The translations under genes and the position numbers were made by a program. Shown piece by piece: positions 1 through 13,680 of a DNA stretch of 64,000 nucleotides. The stretch covers positions 85,295,696-85,359,695 of the forward strand of contig OY720643.1 in NCBI GenBank assembly GCA_963169105.1, given 5' to 3'. The notes under the pieces were generated by a model, which was not told the DNA's origin, did not search any database, and saw only the letters and a list, made by a program, of their open reading frames with translations. This DNA comes from Ceriagrion tenellum. Taxonomy: Eukaryota > Arthropoda > Insecta > Odonata > Coenagrionidae. Position 1 is the stretch's first letter, and the number at the start of each line of letters is the position of its first letter.

Positions 1-460
1 GCCCAACACTAAAGAGCTATAACTTCGTGTAAACTCCGGATCGCTTTGTGATGCACTGTTAACTTTGTTTTTCTCGTCTGTTCATTTTTCCTGGGAATTG
101 TTGGGCTGAGGCGGACTTTTTCGTGAACAACGGGGATATTTTGTTACTCTTGCAGGCTTCAAACAAATTTGGCATTTTTTTGCGAGCTCACCCGAGCTTT
201 GTGAATGTCTCTTTTAATGTAGTCTATTTGTTTTTACTGCATGGCCTGTGCAAACGATATTTCTTTCAGAATTTCAGAGTTACCAACGGTGCGTTCACAA
301 TTTGTTTCTCCTTTTACCGTGCAACCAGAACTAAAACGAACAATTTGTTCACAGTGGATAGGCCTTCAATAGAATTTTTGTGTACCCTGCTACATTTACC
401 CCTTTCTTCTATTCGTACTAAGCATGCTTAAAGTATTTTACGCAAGTCTTTAGCTATGCT
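1..460. other. AT-rich sequence with nothing identified
   Basis: A frame of about 100 codons is open on the plus strand but has no recognisable domain, codon pattern or splice context. I treat it as non-coding sequence upstream of the splice-site cluster near 487. Confidence 0.5.
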
Positions 461-546
461 CTCATACCTTTTTATTTCCTTTTCAGGTAAGTGTGAAAAG
501 AGTTGATGGCTCTTGCTGCTCAAGTTCAGGTGTATTTATTGTAAGT
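461..546 (+). promoter_or_regulatory. Candidate recursive splice site (ratchet point) with downstream competing 5' splice site
   Basis: A near-continuous pyrimidine run (about 467-483) ends in CAG at 484-486. It is followed with no gap by GTAAGT at 487-492, so a strong 3' splice site and a strong 5' splice site are fused. A second donor, GTAAGT, lies at 541-546. The enclosed 54 nt (487-540) is open only in the frame starting at its first base. Fused CAG/GTAAGT with a donor just downstream is the known layout of recursive splice sites and their short 'RS-exons' in long introns of flies and vertebrates. The segment could instead be an ordinary 54-nt cassette exon. The site shares the 14-mer TTTCAGGTAAGTGT with the one at 54751. 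The sequence is seen; the function is inferred. Confidence 0.5.
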
Positions 547-2559
547 TAATTTTTTTTCATAGCTTTTGTGTCACTTTTCTATTTTTATTTACTTAAACAC
601 TCACCAGAAAAATCTATCTTTGGCTTACTATTCAGTTTTTCCACTTCTAATGAATGGTCTCTTAAAATTACTCTTAGCATTATTGTCAATATATTTCTAC
701 TTTATTCCAAGCATAAAAGTAGTTATTATGTAATTTCTATTATTCAGCAAACTGTCTGCAAATATGCTACGTTTTATTCTTCTCCAATGTTAGCAGCATA
801 TGTTGCTATATTTTTCATTGTTTCTTGTGATGGTAAAATTATCATTTACACATATTTATTGTTATCCAAAAGTTGGCTCTGAGGAACAAAAGCATTCTAA
901 CCGGAATAGATAATGAGGAGGGAGAGGGTTGCTCAAGCCAAGGAGGATATTGAGTAAATTGGAAAAAGATAGGCGGAGAAAAGGTTTTATGGAAAGCATA
1001 AAGAAGTGTAGAGTAGAAACTGAGGTGGAAAAAATGTCGTGTTGACAGTGCTTTGAGACGTAACTTAACCATTATCTCATATTAATAAACAAATTATTGG
1101 CTTACTTGATAATTCATTGTGAGCGGTGTTTCGGAGGGATGGACTTAAGAGTCAAATTGATTGTGAAAGTTTGATCTGAGTACGTGATTTTTACTCCATT
1201 TCGCGCATGGCCTGAGGTCCCTTAGAATACACAAATATTTTGCTGCAACAAAGTTTATTGGTGATTGAGAAAATGAAGTCTTTTGGCATTTCCTGGAATT
1301 CAGCTCCATTTTACGGATTGAGGACATGGGACTCGATACCATGCTTTCTAAAACTCCAAATCTTCCAAATATGCGCGGACATTTTTCGTTTGCGCATCAA
1401 ATTTTAAGGCTCACTATCCCGCGCGAATGAAGTCTGACTGTAAACATTGGCGCGCGCACAATCGAGTTGTATCCGAGGGTTAAAAACACGTTTTTATGCA
1501 TTCCTGTTGTAAAAATTAATAGAAAAATACCAAATTTTTGTACTAAACTAAATAATAATCCAATCTTTTCTAATAAATTTCGATATAAATGATCCTCTTT
1601 ATGGCATGACCCTATCACTCTCTCTGTTTCTACCATAGCGCTCTGTTCCAGTTCGAAACCCTTGCAATCTTCGGCCTAACGCTTTCATTAGCACCCCCGC
1701 TTTTCCTTTCCCACCCTCTCCCATTTAAACCCTCAGTCCCTCATATCTCCACCTCACCCTTTGCCTTCTCTTTCCCCTTCAAATGACGCGCTAATTTCCC
1801 AGGCCGCTGTGCTGCATGGGTTTTGCCGGAGCCTGAATCAGTTTTGGGAAGAGATTTTAAGGGAGGATGTTGAGAATGACCTGGATGTGGGTGACAAATT
1901 AGAATGGGTTATGTCTGTATGCTTACATGAATGCTGTGTTGAAACTCTTGGGGTGTTTTTCGTGTTTTTCGTGTTTTTCCAGTCACTTTTGCCGAAATTT
2001 TTCCGTGGAGCAATACCGTAAGGCATCATTTTCTTACGCGTGACCCTATGAAACAGGTAAATCACAAGGTAGTGAATATTCTATGAGCATTTTATTCTAG
2101 AATCTCAAGAAATTATCATTATGCATTCTGCCACACGAGCCTGTCATAATCTATGGCTATTCTTACTTCTATCGTCGTCAAATACTTAATTTATTAACAA
2201 TATAATAGCATTTGAGCTATGCTTCGTGAAACTTCAACCTAATAAATAAATAATGGGCATATTTACTGTGAAAACACAGCCATTTGGAATAAAATAAGAC
2301 ATATCTTCTTATCCATCCTTTAAGTTTCCTTAAATTTTCTGATTGTGAGGGTTGTATTGTTATATAATATCGGATATTTCCTCGTGCATTGCCGGCCAAA
2401 TGTTGAAATACTATTGCTAATCTTGTAATACATACTTTGTTTGTCGGATATATTCCTTTTATTTTGCCTGTCTTATGCTAAAGCACCACTACGGAGCTTG
2501 TATAATATGATTAGCATGAGAAATTCCAAATGATGTGAGGAGAAGAAACAAAGAATACT
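547..2559. other. No gene identified; one short tandem repeat
   Basis: Short frames occur on both strands without recognisable products. The only local structure noticed is three perfect copies of a 9-bp unit (GTGTTTTTC) at 1953-1979. Confidence 0.5.
1953..1979. repeat. 9-bp tandem repeat, three copies
   Basis: The unit GTGTTTTTC is repeated three times without mismatch. It is a simple low-copy minisatellite with no visible function. Confidence 0.85.
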
Positions 2560-2589
2560 GGGTCAAGGGTCAAGGGAAAGGGTCAAGTG
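2560..2589. repeat. GGGTCAA short tandem repeat
   Basis: Two adjacent copies of GGGTCAA are followed, after a short interruption, by a third GGGTCAA. Confidence 0.75.
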
Positions 2590-2687
2590 AATAGTCAATT
2601 AGTCAGTTAATGTACATATCCTTTAAACAACCGGCGTGATTCTCATTCACGTTGATTTTTATCTTCATATTTCGCAACAATTGCAGT

Positions 2688-2758
2688 GAACTACGTTGTA
2701 TGAAGACGTTGTATGACGTATCTTGATGAGAACTACGTTGTATGACGTATCTTGATGT
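2688..2758. repeat. Tandem repeat with unit containing ACGTTGTATGACGTATCTTGAT
   Basis: The block GAACTACGTTGTATGA... ACGTATCTTGATG occurs twice in direct orientation. A partial extra copy of ACGTTGTATGA lies at the start. The arrangement suggests one full duplication plus an internal partial one; no function is visible. Confidence 0.8.
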
Positions 2759-3235
2759 ATATCCTACCAAACACCCATCGTTGAGTATTTTAAAACATTT
2801 CATAACAATTTCAACAATCTTTTAATAATGCAGCAGACTTCAAAATTCCGAAGAATATTCATGCGTAGACGTGATCATTCTTACAAAATAGGAGAAAATG
2901 AACATTTTAAGCCAGAAGCAAAAATGTATTGCTTATCAGGAGGTGCTTGCTTATGTATATAATATGCATTGCGTAGGTACATTAGTGACTTGGATTAGAT
3001 AAATGAAATTGCATATAACAATTGAAGTACAAATACATAGTCTTCTTCTAGTGTGCGTATTATAAATTTTTGGAGATTCTTAAATTTTATTTTTCCTAAG
3101 TGCTGAGTTATCCTGAAATAACCAGTTAATCGCAAGTCTCCGCAGGAATAATTGTCTATTCACTAGTAATAAAAATATGTTTTTTCGCTGTTTTTTTATT
3201 CATTTTATTATTAATGTTTTAGATAGTATCACCAA

Positions 3236-3522
3236 CCAGTGTTTCACAGCGACACAGAGAAAATTATCATGACACCTCACTACATTTGTCGAACTGACAG
3301 ATGCGATAAAATAAGAGAAAATCACTGCCGAACAGAAACTAAAACTCGTTTTCTTTCCGCGCACAATACGTGACCACAATAAAAACTGAGATCCACTAAA
3401 TACACTCCCACAATACATGTCACCATTTCACCTCCCAAACACTTACATCTTTACACGGCTGGTGACCTACCATCCCCTGCCACACGCCCATGCGGCGGCT
3501 CGCGGGGTAATATGAAGATGTA
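3236..3522 (+). mobile_element. 3' end of a CR1/jockey-like LINE (plus orientation), family A
   Basis: This segment aligns along its length, in reverse complement, with 19526-19820 and 45917-46200. Shared landmarks include the CACTAAATACACTCCCA block, ATCTTTACACGGCTG, the CCCCTGCCACA / GGCGGCTCGC block, and the terminal ATGAAGATGTA. At 35586 and 45917 the same tail is attached to reverse-transcriptase C-terminal coding, which identifies it as LINE 3' untranslated sequence. No coding remains here, so the copy is 5'-truncated. Confidence 0.75.
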
Positions 3523-4686
3523 TATGAATCCTATTTTGTGCCTCTATATAATTCTACATTTGTATATTTTTGCAGTATTTTTCCAAAATGGATAGGCCAG
3601 ACATCATAATCTAATCACTGTAATATACCTAATCACTGCAAGTTATCTCCATGGCATTGATTATCACCTCGTATAAATTGGGGGAAAACAATTTCATCGG
3701 CATTAATTTGTCACTTGGTAAGTTTGAGATAAGAATGTGAGAATATTTGTCAAATGACAAGCCGCGCCGTCAGGAAATTTAGTTGTCTGTATTATTGATC
3801 CCGATTCTTCGGAAAAGTTTCAGAGCTGGGTAGAATATTTGGAAATACCAAAAGCAGGAGGAAAGTTTTTTATTGGAAAAGCCTATAGAGGGACATGTGA
3901 CTGCATTTTATGCTTACATTTCCACGCGGAGACTTACAGTTAGGAGAGCGGCATATGTCGATGTAGATATGATGGCGGTGCATTGGACGTTTGCGGAGTT
4001 ATGACGTGGTATCCATGCGGTTGAAGCTGTGGAGGGTGGAGAACGTGGGCTGGTGAGAGTAATGCGGGCGGCCTGATGACGGACCCTGAATGAGATCGGG
4101 TTGCTTATTGATTCTTGATATGAATACATGACTCAAAGGCTGTTCGCGAGGTCTGATGGCGCCGCCTGCCTATAGATCTCGACTCAAATGGTAACCCTCA
4201 TCTACCTATAATCGCTAATCGTGAATGGGATTTTTTGATGAGTACTATGGGCAGGTCCACGATTAAGTGAGGGTAAACATATTCTTCCCCTTTGTTAGGT
4301 CCTACTTGGAATTTGCTTCCTGTATAAGGGATTTCTAATAGGAGCGCCCAGAGCACCGAGTTATAACCCGTGCAGAATAGATCGGGAAGATACTTTTTAG
4401 GCCTTTATGAAAATCTGTAAGTGTTACTGAACTTTTCCTAAAAATGAGACGGTAATCGCTTTGAGAAAGCCGATAAAAACTTAGACTTGATGTGTTTTGT
4501 AGGATCCAAATAAATTTACTTGCAGAGGACTTAGATGAAATGTAAAATAAACCCGCATACTACATAAAATTATATCATTAGAACAATATTCACGAAACAG
4601 ATTTATTTCTAATGTTATTTTCTCGTGAGCGATACCTTTTTGGCTTTTCGATAAGTACTCTAGCTATCTTTTTGACTGATTCCCTA
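3523..4686. other. No feature identified
   Basis: I see no frame with a recognisable product and no clear repeat in this stretch. Confidence 0.5.
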
Positions 4687-4717
4687 ATATATATCCTATA
4701 TATATAATAATATATAT
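4687..4717. repeat. AT microsatellite-like tract
   Basis: Interrupted TA dinucleotides, partly palindromic. No other content. Confidence 0.7.
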
Positions 4718-4947
4718 CCTCATCGGCTACCTGGTACTATCAGCAGACTTTGTATGTTTGTAGTTATTCCCTAAAATGTATTAGCATTTTTGTTGTTGCA
4801 AAAACATTGATTCAAATTTGAATGTCTTTAGTCTAGCGTGTGTTTGAGAAATTTTGCCACCATAGAAATGTTACTAGGTTTTTTGCTAAGGCATCAGCAG
4901 TCGAATTTACTTAATTAGTGTATTGTGCAATACATGTTGGTGCCAAC

Positions 4948-5000
4948 TTGCCCCCTGCCACCTACATTTGTGGTGGCTCGTAGGGTATTATGTAGATGTA
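4948..5000 (+). mobile_element. Short 3' tail of LINE family A (plus orientation)
   Basis: CCCCCTGCCACC, GGTGGCTCG, AGGGTATTATGTAGATGTA occur in the same order and orientation as in the 3236-3522 copy. Only about 50 bp of the 3' end is present, which suits a very short 5'-truncated insertion. Confidence 0.65.
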
Positions 5001-8000
5001 CCTCACTCCAACCCATTCTCTTCCGCATTCGAGCCAACCCTCAATTTACATGATTCCCTGGAACAATCCACCCTAACTGGCCATCATTCGACCGCCTAAA
5101 GTCTCCATCAAACAGCAATAAATGAATATAACTCCCAATCGGCTCCTTTCAACTCTCATCCGTCAACTGTTCCGTATATTAGTTTTTCGTCATCCCGTTC
5201 CCTCTTCCAAAACGGGGGAAGGCCGATGGAATTATGATTGTGATGGTATATTCCCTTCCCACTCAAATTACTCCTCGTCCGAAATAAGAGAACTCGAGAT
5301 GACAAATTCTGGCTGATCGCGGTTAATATTACACGAAAAACTTATTGCACGGCATCTTCAATGTTGGCCCTAATGTTGATTTGTTATATCCCGTTAAAAT
5401 GAGATAGTTATTGCATTAAATTGTTGTTGAAGCACGCGATGCATTACTTAAATCGAGCGGTAACCTTTTATTTTCGCACTCGATTATTCTAACGATACTT
5501 GACCCACAAAAAGTAACCCAAGTTTCCCTAAGACTAACAAATATCGTTTTACCGTCATCTTTTTTGTGTGGTTTCCCATATTTTTAGCGTTATCTTAGCG
5601 TTTCAGTCTTGTAAATTTTATAAATGCTTTTATTATAACGGAAAAAATTGTTTTTCAATGGTATAATTTGTTATCTTACTAAGTATTTGCACAGGGTTTA
5701 TCTAAAACTGCATTGGCAGTGGCAATGGAATGCTTGGTTAATTTTCCCATAGCTATCAGCAGCCAGAGAATTTGTGTACAATTTTGAATAAAAATTGACT
5801 TTTTTTGTTAAAGGTGTAACTTACGCTTCTTTCCTGGTAGCTTAAACATACATCACCTATGTATACCATGTATGCTAATAAGATATACGCGTTTTTAGTA
5901 TTAGCGGGCGCGACGAACTTCAACCTCGCTTCACAACTCGTAAATGTATCAAATATCATAAAACTTTCATGAAATACCTCATGGAACTGATTGCGTTAAT
6001 TTACCGACAAGGTATAACATGCTACTTTTGCAATTACCTTTCCCCAGATTAAATGATCATTGCTACAGTCTCGTCATCATTTGAATGCCTGTTGTTACAT
6101 CACAATAAGCTCGTAATTGCACAATGCTCTAGAAAGCGTGATCAAATCTGGCTGTCGCAAGGATGAAATAGCCTGTTTATAAATATTTTTTCTGCCATTA
6201 TGTCAGTGAAAACGCCCTCTGCAACTTTAAACTGATTTTCAGGGCCTAAATGGAGGAAAAACTCGTTTCAACTTGTTTTTTTCCTAATTATTTCAGTGCT
6301 TTCAATTTGTCGTCTATCTTCGTTTTATGAATCGTACGCTTATATCAATGAAGCTATGGGTTCAGGCGCGTATTTTTAATCTCATTTAACTTTAGCTACG
6401 ACTAGAAAAATGGTGGTAACCATGTTACTTAATGATCAATCACTCATGTTGAACCATGTTTATACCATCATGTAGTAGAATAATATCTTGTGGGTGCTTT
6501 TAGGATTTTTCCTATTAAAGTCTTTACGTTTTCAATCTTGTATGACAAATATGAGTTTGAAAGTCAATTTTTTCACTTGTAACAAAACTTTGGAATGTCT
6601 CTATTAGCTGAACCTTTCACTATGCCTAACAATATCTCATTCATAATATGTGAGTGGGATTTGCCTGGTAGTAGCAGGTGGAATACTGCGCCTTGAATAT
6701 AAGAGATTTATGTGCCGGAGCAGGCCGGTATGGTTGGGTATCAATTCGCTTCATGTGACTTCACTGTGTGGGTTGCCTTGGAAGCTGATCAATGTACTCC
6801 GTTCACGGATTATGATATCATGATGTACCCACCTCCATCCTTGGACATGTATCAGTTAATCAGTGGCATAGCATTTCCTCTCTCTCCTGATCGTTATTGA
6901 TCCGCCATCTTCATTTGACCCTTATGGTGTCGTATATAACCATAACACGATTCAGGATATCTCGTTTGCGGATTTGCGAACTGAATCGCGGGTTCCAAAG
7001 TTAAATAATGCATTGATTTTACACAATACATATATATTTTTATCATAACCCTCCGGCTACCTTTTAACTCAATTGATGAGTTCCTCATTTCTAGTTGGGT
7101 TTATTAAATCAAGCGAGTTATATCCTTTCAACTCTTTGCTGCATTTTACGGGTAAATGTATTCCTGTTGTGATTGATATGTCAATGCCCAGAATGCTGCT
7201 CTATCGTTGGTTAATGACTGATTTAGCTTTAAAGACAAACAGGTATGAAAGATAAGTATTTCATTCAAACGCTAATGGATGGTGTGGGTCTCTTGAGTAA
7301 TATGACATGTAATTATACCGATTGTAGTTCTCTTTCGCATTGTTCAATTTGTTTCAATTTTGCAGATAACAATTTCACGAATCTACTTGTGAGAGGTGTA
7401 TGAAAACATTGGTTAATATTTTAATACTGCATTGAATATTTGACTTTCTGATTTGCGGGCGTATCTCAACAGAGCACTCGATAGAAATCCATCTATTGCT
7501 TAACGTACCTATGTCCTGTTCGGAAACTTTTCGCCCTCAAAGATTTTTTTTCGATTGGTATCGTTGTAGAAAAGTCAGTTACATTATCACCCGTGGTTTT
7601 TCTACCCTTCAGATCTCGATGTACTCCAATTTATTTATTTTTATTATATAAAGTACAATCTTGTGTTTAATTTTAAATAACGGTCATAGTTTAGAACGAC
7701 TTTTTCACTCTTTTTACACTATAAGACTTTCACATTGAAACCATTTTCTCTACAGAATTTTGTCAGAAAACACATAAAAAAATTATAACCAGTTGATTCG
7801 AATTTTAGTTTCTTTTATCGTATTTTCAATAAAACAGGTGCATACTAATATAAATACATAAAAATTATCCAATGAAATGCCGTCCTAGCCAAAACGGCTC
7901 TCCCCACCACAATTGGTCCTGTGTGTTCTTCCAATTTTAACTCGGATTCTCTGGTGAAATGGAAATATTTTTCGTAATAGGAAAATACTAGGACTGACCA

Positions 8001-8773
8001 CAAAATCTATAATCCGAAGTAAAATTCGTTTTAATACCTCACACATACCCTGCGTTAATGTTTATAATTAAAACGATAATCTAGTCGGGCACGCTACTGG
8101 TAAGAACTTGGGAAAATTTACATATGCATGAGAAATTAATGGAATGAACGCGTCAAAAATATATTAAGTTTATCTTTATCTCAACACTACTCCAGCGAAC
8201 GGAAGACACTCCCTTTCACCCAAAAATATTCAACGCATTGAGGTTTTGCATTTATTTCATTCAACGGCGACTTGGCTAACTTATTTTCTACCCAAAAAAC
8301 GGCAATAAGAGCTGAGGAATACAGAGCAGAATTAAATTAGAAGTTTGCTTTTATTTCCGTACTCGAGCCGACATTACTTCACCTATATCCAATTATTTAA
8401 ATTGAGCGTAATGACTGTTTTCCGCCTGAATGGAATTTTAAATTACCCAGATTATTTTCCTTCGGTATGATTGCAGTATAAGGAGATACACATGGAAAGT
8501 AGATCATTAGTATATTCTCAGAACTTGCGTTTTGGGGTTTAAAGAATCACGCCATGAATAAACTTGCTTGCGAAGGGTAAATTTTGAAACATACGCATGA
8601 AACCTTGATTCGGGAAAATTTTGCATATATTGACGACGTGTGTTATATCAATAGACCAGGAGCTGTTTACCTCATCCAAGGCTACACTTTGAAAAACCTA
8701 GAATTTTATTACCCCTTTAATGTGTGTGTAAATATTTTTTCTTTAAGTGGCATTATTTAACTTGTGCGTACAG
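5001..8773. other. No feature identified
   Basis: About 3.8 kb of AT-rich DNA with only short open frames. I saw no long inverted or direct repeat and no gene I can support. Confidence 0.5.
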
Positions 8774-8891
8774 GTTTATGATCCAGGTTTTCACACTGAA
8801 ATGTATGATTTTCAATTAGGGCATCCCTACGGGCGTTATCTCGTCTCCAAATTGCCTGTGGTTGGCGACAGCACATTAATGTTTCACGCAG
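8774..8891 (+). other. Weak candidate internal exon (118 nt)
   Basis: A T-rich stretch (about 8735-8742, then interrupted) leads to ACAG ending at 8773, and CAG/GTAATTGT lies at 8891/8892. The frame from VYDPGF to MFHA is open across the whole interval and beyond on both sides (65 codons from the first Met). I do not recognise the peptide. The acceptor pyrimidine tract is weak and no neighbouring exon is seen, so this may be a pseudo-exon. It is recorded because splice signals and an open frame coincide on the strand that carries the recursive splice sites. Confidence 0.15.
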
Positions 8892-11800
8892 GTAATTGTG
8901 GATTTCTCATTGAGTGGGTAAACACCCAAAGACGTTCCAGCTAATGAGCTTGTGTCCTGTTCATGTTTCGGTGATGGCGTTCTGTTGTCGTTCGTCGCAT
9001 TTGTATGTCTTCTCCATTAATGCCTGCGTTACGTATGTGCTCCCTTGGGCTGTATGGGCACGTAGAGAGATGAGGTGAATGCCTCTTTGGCCTGCTCAAA
9101 TGTTGAAAGGCATGAAAATGAAGGATAAAAACGGGTCAGCAGTTTATTAGTTCAATTAGATTCAATGAGTATCATATACCTCACGACTGTCATCTCATGC
9201 ATCATTCATGCCTCAGTCTGGGTACTACAACAGTAGAGTAGATCCTATTTCAAAATAATACCTTTTATTGACCTATTATTTGTATTATTTTCCTAAGTCA
9301 TTCTTTATATTAACCCATTGCTTTATGTTCTATTGCTGGCGAGGCAAGTAGTGACTTTATTATTTTCTTCTCGCTTTTAAAAATACTCTGTGAATCACAC
9401 CGATTATTTTTGAAAATATTTTAGAAACGTTTCATTTAAGCATACGGTGATTGAGAACTATTCTGTGTAGTGGAGAATTTTAACATCAGTTCCTTTGACT
9501 TAAATGCCATTTATTCCTTTGCCTTATGGATATTTCATATTTTCCTTCTATTTACGTTGAAGAGGAAAGAATACTGGTTAGATTCATCTCATGCTTTAAG
9601 GAAAAACTTGGAGAAAGTCACCTCTTATCATAATTCCACATTATATTTTGGAATATTTTCATTTATTTTCCTTTCACTTTATTGCTTCAAGCTTAAGAAA
9701 TACTCCACATTTTGGTGGGACCCATTCTATTGTTAAGGGTGTCTATAAAGACACTAAGGTATTATTACAATCAGTACCGAAAACAACGCCGGAGAGTCGG
9801 AGCTTATATGAGTTCTGAACTTATATGGTGTTCAGTACTACGGAGCCAGTGTTATAATAATGCCATTTTCTGAGCGCAATGGCGCTGTCTGAGCATTTTC
9901 TGAAATAGGCTACCGTATAAGGCGCAAATATTTTGACAAGTGCACTTTATTGTTTTAAAATATCCTGAACTTGCTCCAGTGAACATATTCTCGTAGTCTA
10001 AGGAGAACTTTTCTTGATTATAGTTCCCTCAGTTTCTAATCCAGGTAATTTATTTGGTTTTTGGCCCTAAATCCGATGTTCTCCTAGAATCCTTGACTTT
10101 TTTGCCTGTGAGAGGCTTTTGAAAACAAAATCTGATTGGAAAATAAGTACTCTACCTTCCTCAAATTTCTATGGCGGCAATCAAATTAGATTATTTCATT
10201 TTATACGTTAGACCCAATACTTGCTACGATTTGAGCCTGGCGAAATGAGATCAATATTTAGCCATGAGACATGGATCGCGCAAAAGGTCCTTTACCCAAA
10301 GGAGAGGTTGTGGGAAACTATGGTAAGACTAAGGTCCTCCGCATTTTAGGTACGTGCAATCTTCTCAGTTCCATGGTCGCCTGGGGCATTAGGAACTCGA
10401 TCACCGTCAAATAACCCTTTCCTCTCAACTGCAAGTCAGTTTGAAAAGAGTTTATCACCCCTGGTTATTGTTTCAACCCTTGAAAGCCACCCCGTGGAAT
10501 TATATTTTCCAAATTCCCTCCGGATCACCATTTCGTTTTATGTGAAACGGCGAAATTTTTCAGGCGGCGGAAAAAAGTAATTTTTTATCAGTAGCTCCGC
10601 AGATGTGTTTTCCTTTGCCTTTTAATGGCTTTTTGAACCCGTCCCGATGTCTAAGGATTAAGCTCCGCGGTGTTGCCAAGGGAACGTTTCGAAAGGGACA
10701 AAATAACGAATAACTGTTGGAGAAAATCGGGATGAAGGATTAAACGCGATCAGCAATTTATTATTTCTCTTTCGAGTGGTGCGGAAATGGGCAGGATATT
10801 GCAAATGAATTAATTATTATTTTTTGTGGTGAAGGGCTTAAAAGCTGCTATAAATGCTCTTAAACTTTAAATTAAAATATTGTTATTTTTTCGGGAATCA
10901 TTTAATTTACCAAATTTTGGTATTTATTGATTAAAGGGATTTCGATTTGAAAGGTTAAATGTGGAAAGATAATTAAAACTTTTATTCAGAGAGTGAAATG
11001 GGACCACAGATCAATAATCTAGCAGGTTTGCAAACATTTGGTAATCCCTGAAAACGAATTTACGTTGTGTTTATCCTCAAAAGTTGTGCGTTTGGAAGTG
11101 AATTGCAGTTTTAGATTTGAAATTGTATTAAAATCGGGAAAATGTGTATATTGCGGCGAGCTGTTGAGATACAGCAAAAATTTCAATTGTCCAAGCGGAA
11201 TCGTAAAGAAAAAATTAGAATTATTTAATTTCCCTCTTTTATAACCTAGTAATAGCATGCGTTGGCTGCGTTTTTTAGAGAAAAATCATATTTTCAACGC
11301 CATTTTTTCCCACCGGGTCATTTGCGTTTCGTTTTAACCGCTTAATGGAAAAAACGGACAACGCAGGAAGAAAAATCTGGATGAGGATAATATTGCTCTG
11401 CATGCCGTGTGAAAAAATGTCTTTAGTCTATCAGATAAAATGGAACATTTTGAATAATTTCTTAAGTTCTACATGTAATAAAGATTCTGTATTCATAACC
11501 GCAATTTCATAGTTACCGCTTCCAGATCGTGGAATGAAATATCAATCAGGATGTCAGAAAAAGTGGTTGCATCTCATTTACTGACTTATAAACTCAACAT
11601 AATACTGCCTCGCCCATTTTTTTCTTATATGTGTGTTTGTTAAAGATTTTATAATATGTTATATTTCTTTTTCAAGGCTGAATTTTAACTTATTTTCGCA
11701 AAATAGAAGAGCTTATTCTTGTTAACGCTGTCTAAATTGAATATTCGAAATATTTTACAATGTTTTTCGCCAGCCCACCGCCATTATTTTTCATTCAAGC

Positions 11801-13680
11801 ATGTACTTTGTGTGAATAATGTAGCTCATTTTGATATAATTGCTCTTTTCAATGCTCTTCCATTGTAACGGGAAGATGATGGAAGCAAGCATAAAGAATG
11901 AAAGCGATACGATCCTACGTAGTTGACGACGGAAATTGCGTGGAAGAGAAATATTGGGTAGGAAAGAGATAAGAGGTTCATGATTAATAATGAAAACTGG
12001 TAAAGGAAGTGGTGGGATAAAATATGACGATTCATATAAAGCGCAAAAATAAAGAAGAAAAGTAGCGGACAGGAAACGGCATTCTCACTTTTAGATGAAT
12101 TGTATAAGTTCCAAGATTTTACAACCATCAGAATACTCTAGCTGTTAATAATGATGTAAGATTGAAATGGATAGACGATTAGTATGATTTTTTTTTGTCA
12201 TTGTCAGTTATTTTTGTCTGTACATTGTGGAAGCTGTATTCATGATTACCATTAAAATGTAATTAAAAACTAACCTGATGATTCCGCACCAACGCATCAT
12301 ACCAATAAAAGTACGTGGTAAAGTACTTTTTGCCCATTAATGAAATGAATACACTCTTATTATTGAAAAGATGCTAGAAATTACGCAATTAAGAGTGAAA
12401 ATGTAAAGCTACATGATGCTAAAACAAGAAAGGAAAACTCTCTTTGTCTAGGAAAATTGAGTATTAGGTGATCTAAATGATATGTCACGGAGAACTAACT
12501 GTATGGCAAAAGATTGAAATGTTCCTTTATGTAAATCTATATACATCTTGGGTAATCTAAAGCAATACCGTTAGAACTAGAGCAACAGAGGCAGACAATT
12601 TGTTCTTGAAACAACGTTTTTGAAAAACTTGCAAATACTTGGATGAACAAATAATGATCAAATAAGTAAACAGATAACTCAGGAATACAAAATTGGACCA
12701 AAAAATTTATGGCCTAAGAGTAAGTGAATGTGTGGAATAACCACACAAGCAAAATCTCACACAGTGCACGGAAGGAGACAGAAGTACCACATGACTTAGG
12801 GGAGGATGGAAAGCATGCTTGTGAAGAATTCTTTTGAAAAAGAAAACGCCACAATTCTATGAAAAAAAGGAACGGAACTCTAAGAAAGTTGTTGCAAAGT
12901 GCTGCGGCAAATCATTGAACTCTGTCAGATGTGTGGATTTGCATAAGTACTACAACATTCTGCATGTTTTAGTGATTACACCTAACAGATCTTTCTTTGC
13001 GAAAAATATAGTAAAGAGGGTAAAGAAAAGTACATATCTTTTAATACAAATAGCAATGCAATTGAGAAGAGCAAATGTCTCGAGAACAGTTTTATGCTCA
13101 ATAATATTAGCGTAAAGCGTATGATATCCCGAGATTAGGTCTAAGTTGCTATATTAATTAATGTTACTATTTTGTATGCGTACTAGTTTGATTTTGCTGT
13201 AAGAATTGGACAAAGCTCACAAAAATAAAAGACAATTTACAATTTTCCTTATTTGTATTAAATCGTTTCTCAGCTATAAAATGAAATTTTGTTTTATTAT
13301 TTATGCATGTTCATGATCGTCACAATTATCTATTAAGGTTTTCAGTCACTTTCCGGTTTCTTTATATAGGTGCATGAAGTTCAACGTTCGTGATATTAAG
13401 CGAAATCTCGAGCAAAATGCTGCATTCCTCGAGACGGTGGAGCTGGAATATACTGTAATATTTTGATGTTGGTACTCTTGGCAAAAGATAAAATCTACTT
13501 CGAACTTCCCGTAAATTTCAGCATCCTAAACTCTTTAAACAGTTGGCCAGGTCGACCCTATACCCTTCAGGTTTCCTCCTCCATTGACGTGCGCAAGACG
13601 GATTATGAGGGAAAAACATGAAGACCTTTAAGCGAGCAAGTCTGAACTTGCAAAAAAGAGCTCAGGGACCGGGAAAATAG
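8892..13680. other. No feature identified
   Basis: About 4.8 kb of AT-rich sequence with scattered short frames and mononucleotide runs. Nothing was recognised on either strand. Confidence 0.5.

Noticed and set aside
2688..2758. CRISPR-like array
   Set aside because: Only two to three adjacent copies with no regular spacers, in eukaryotic DNA; it is a tandem repeat.
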